A stretch of 64,000 nucleotides of DNA from Elymus sibiricus (Eukaryota > Streptophyta > Magnoliopsida > Poales > Poaceae), in NCBI GenBank assembly GCA_039707655.1, contig CM077665.1, forward strand, positions 442,183,531-442,247,530. The letters run 5' to 3'. Below the pieces are notes generated by a model. The model had not been told where the DNA came from. It saw only the letters and a program-made list of their open reading frames with translations, and did no database searches. The position numbers and the translations under genes are program-made. Below are positions 60,950 through 64,000 of this stretch, piece by piece. Numbering within the stretch: the stretch's first letter is position 1; each line of letters begins with the position of its first letter.

Positions 60950-63900
60950 ATGGTCGGGCGGCTGCTCCTGCTGCTCGGCTTCTTGTTCTCGACCGCGCTT
61001 ACCACGCGGCAGCTCGCCGTCGCCGCCGCGGCCTCCAGTTCCAGTTCCAAGGTAGTGACCAGCCTCCCCGGGTTCCACGGCCGCCTCCCCTTCCACCTCG
61101 AGACCGGGTACCCATTTCCCACTCTCTTCTTCAGCTATGGATCTCCTTGATCGGCTTCATTGGGTAGGTTATGTAACCTGCTCAGCTACAACTCTACAAG
61201 GTACGTGGAGGTGGACGAGGACAACGGCACGGAGCTGTTCTACTACTTCGTCGAGTCCGAGGCCAGCACGGGAGACGCCCCTTTCCTCCTCTGGCTCACC
61301 GGCGGCGACCACTGCACCGTATTCAGCGGCCTCGCCTTCGAGATCGGTACATTCATTCATTCTGTTCACATCCGCCCGCAAGCGACTCGCCATGACTCAC
61401 CAGTCTACCTCATATACATGTCCACCGCAACTGCACAGGTCCAGTCAAGTTCATCGTAGAGCCTTACAACGGCACCATACCGAGCCTGGAAATAAATCCC
61501 AACTCATGGACGAAGGTCGTCGGTCATGCTCTGCACCCTGCAGGCTGCAGCTAGCCAATTAGCCATATTACATGTCCACGCTCATTCCTGTATTGATCAC
61601 TGCAGTTGGCAAATATCCTTTTCGTCGATACACCGGTTGGGGCAGGGTTCTCCTTTTCAAGACGACCCCAAGGCTACCATGTTGGGGAAGTATCCACCTC
61701 ATTGCAGCTCCATGAGTTCCTCATCAAGGTGCTACCTGACTGCTTAATTACCTAGCCACTCCCATCCACAAGTTTGTTGCGATGCATCGATTGGCAGCAC
61801 CTTCCTTATTGATTTATCCACGTCACCTTGTCCAGTGGATCAGCGACCACCCCAAGTTTCTATCAAGTCCTCTCTACATCGGGAGACACTCGTATGCTGG
61901 AAAAATTGTACCATTCATCGCACAAAAGATTTCGGAAGGTAAGGACACTTGCTGTATATTTCCACCTATCCAACATCGAGCATGAGTTTATAGTTGACTG
62001 AATTCGCTGATTTCACCACAAAGTAAACATGGTAAGCCATCTCAAAATGAAAAAAAAAAGAGTATTACTAGCTGAGTTCAACTCTATGTTCATGGTTTTT
62101 TTTCTTTTACGGCGTCATCTACTCATCTTTATGCTTTCATCCCTACAGGTAATGAAGTTGCAAAGGAGACCCCTTCTTAATCTCAAGGTACCTACCGTAA
62201 CCCTCACAACTATTCTAGACAAGAGACTATGGAATAATACATGTGGCTAAAAACATGCATATCCCGAAACACGCATCACAAATGTGTACGCGAAGGGGAT
62301 ATGTGGTTTATCGGTTTTGCTATTAATTATTATTATTAATATTAATATTATTGTGTTTCTATAGTGAGTTTTGGATGGCTCACAACTCGTATCATGAGAT
62401 TTCATTCATTATAGTGTTTCTTTTATCGGGCGCCGTTATAGTATAGGCCCATCTCGATATCGCAACTACCCCGAGGCCCCATGTGTCAGGGTCATTAGCT
62501 TATATCATGGGTCCGGTCCATGTCGCCAACACGTACACATCCCAACGATCGATCCACTTATGGTCCAACCCAAGCAGGTAACACATGTGCATCCGCACAA
62601 GAATGTCGATATAAAGGAAACCAACAAGAGGAAGGTGTCCCCTCATGGTATGTGTTGCTGTCACGGATGGGGATGTTTTTTTTAAATAGTTTGGGTTACA
62701 TACCACATGTGGCACATGGTCACGGACGGGGATGTTGTTGCGCCTGTTTCCAAGAGTGTCTTTTATTTTCCGAGTTGTGTCTTTTTTTTATCTCTCCCGT
62801 GCGCAAATTTATTTGTGTATTCTCTGAAACGAGTAAGCGAGAAAATTATATCACAACTAGAGGAAAATACGGCATGCTTAATGCAGTATGTGGCATATCA
62901 CTTGCTATCAGCTCCACAGGCATCTCGGAGCCTCACTGTCTATATGTATAATGAAAGGGAGCAATAAATCGACATGCATGTTTGTTGATGACAACACATG
63001 TACTAGCAATACCACTAGAGGAATGACAAAGGAAAATATCATTTGAATATGTGCAATGATGTGTAGTTTTAATTGTCTTGTTGCATAGAAGTGAAATCGT
63101 TCATAATGGATACTCACTCCGAAAGCTATTGTATTCTGAATTTTTACTCAAAAGATACGAAAAATAAAAAAACCTTGTGTCCCTTCCTGTGCGGAAAAGA
63201 ACACATGTTTGTGCTTGTCTTACCACAACCTGCGGATAAACTTTGAAGGGAAGACACAAATTTGACCTGTTAACATATACAATGTTGTTGTCTTTGTTTT
63301 TCAAGCTATGTTTCAAATTTGGATTTTTAATTTTGTGACATTGTATATACATATTATATCTACGTCGTAGACTAATTTTGGTTATTTTGACAATGTCTAA
63401 AATTTGTATTAATTCGTCGTTGCACCGGATGCGTTCTGCTTCGTGCTACCTGGACCGTGATTTCTTCCCGACATTCCACATTCTCCCGGATCATTAAAAG
63501 ATAAAGGATGTTGATTAGGGTGGGGGTGTTTGAATAGGAGATTGCAAGTTTTAATCATTATTTTATTTTAGGGAATTGCATAGATAAATAATATGTAAGT
63601 GTGACTACCTGCGAACCTACATGATATGGCAACTAGCAAATAAAAACAAGATAAAAAAATGGTCAACACTAAGCAAGTAAATAAGTAAGTCATAAAAATG
63701 ACCAAAAGGGCTCATAGTCGATGTTGATTAAAAGATAAGTTAAAGTCCTTGGAATAACTCTAATATCTATGGGAGACGCACACTGAGTCAAAAACGACTA
63801 CAAAGATCCAGCCTTCTTCTGGTTAAGCTTCGGCCACAATGCACGAGCGCAACCACCAAGGGTAGGTCTTGAGGCGATCTCCGATCTTTACAAATTCTCG

Positions 63901-64000
63901 GGGCAAATCCAGATTTTGATGCTCCCAGTGAACTCTAAACGCCTAAGGATCTCTGATAAATGGAAGTTTCTCCGCATAGTTTCTTTCCATATTGAAGTTT
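60950..64000 (+). pseudogene. SCPL gene 4, frameshifted, cut by window end
   Basis: Exons visible: 60950-61107, 61201-61346, 61439-61515, 61606-61728, 61836-61938, 62149-62187; the rest lies beyond the window. The signal peptide and exons 1-4 match genes 2 and 3. In exon 5 the catalytic segment reads IGRHSYAGK instead of IGGDSYAGK: the serine (codon 61890-61892) stays, but the preceding Gly-Asp pair is replaced by Arg-His. Exon 6 has one extra base (GTTGCAAAGG against GTTGGAAGG), which shifts the frame and gives TAA at 62178-62180, soon after the active-site serine. The Asp and His of the triad would be lost. Intron 6 is more diverged than in the other copies, with its own short insertion near 62770-62880 and a missing block near 63950. 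This is the oldest copy by sequence and probably a pseudogene. Confidence 0.88.
62323..62352. repeat. Degenerate TTA repeat, intron 6 of gene 4
   Basis: Short interrupted ATT/AAT tract at the locus that is a long pure repeat in genes 1-3. Confidence 0.8.

Overview
The window is plant nuclear DNA, almost certainly from a Triticeae grass (wheat, Aegilops or a relative). The evidence is an intron-rich serine carboxypeptidase-like (SCPL) gene of grass type, an Angela/BARE1-type Copia retrotransposon whose LTR has the typical Triticeae ends, Stowaway MITEs, a PIF/Harbinger derivative and a decayed Gypsy element. No prokaryotic gene, CRISPR array, rRNA or tRNA gene was found, and I see no new enzymatic or defence system. 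What is unusual is the architecture: a recent tandem array whose history can be read base by base.

Layout. Four SCPL units lie head to tail on the + strand. Gene 1 (126-7300) has lost its 5' end. Gene 2 (23615-30454) and gene 3 (46769-53584) each have 13 exons with GT-AG introns throughout and encode the same predicted 484-residue protein. Gene 4 (60950 to the window end) has an altered active-site motif and a frameshift. Starts are 23,154 bp apart from gene 2 to gene 3, but only 14,181 bp from gene 3 to gene 4. Each gene has a large intron 6 (about 4.3-4.8 kb in genes 1-3) holding a (TTA)n microsatellite, MITEs and a poly-A-tailed retroposon.

Each spacer holds the same layers: gene 3' flank, a decayed Gypsy gag (minus strand) interrupted by a 1,847-bp solo LTR, the Gypsy LTR, a second retroelement fragment, a 274-bp MITE, a 1,341-bp PIF/Harbinger-type element, then about 285 bp of proximal promoter. 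In spacers 1 and 2 only, an 8,940-bp Copia element (minus strand) also sits in the Gypsy gag, flanked by the 5-bp duplication CCCGC. Spacer 3 keeps the uninterrupted target site at 54673-54677.

History inferred. The Gypsy element and solo LTR predate the amplification, being in all three spacers. Copia inserted into one spacer later (LTR pair about 1.6% diverged by my hand count). An unequal crossover inside intron 6 then duplicated a gene-plus-Copia unit. Gene 2 is the chimeric product: its 5' half tracks gene 3 and its 3' half tracks gene 1, with the switch near 4852-4934 of gene 1. The SCPL proteins would be secreted or vacuolar alpha/beta-hydrolases, acting either as acyltransferases or as peptidases; the sequence alone does not decide which.
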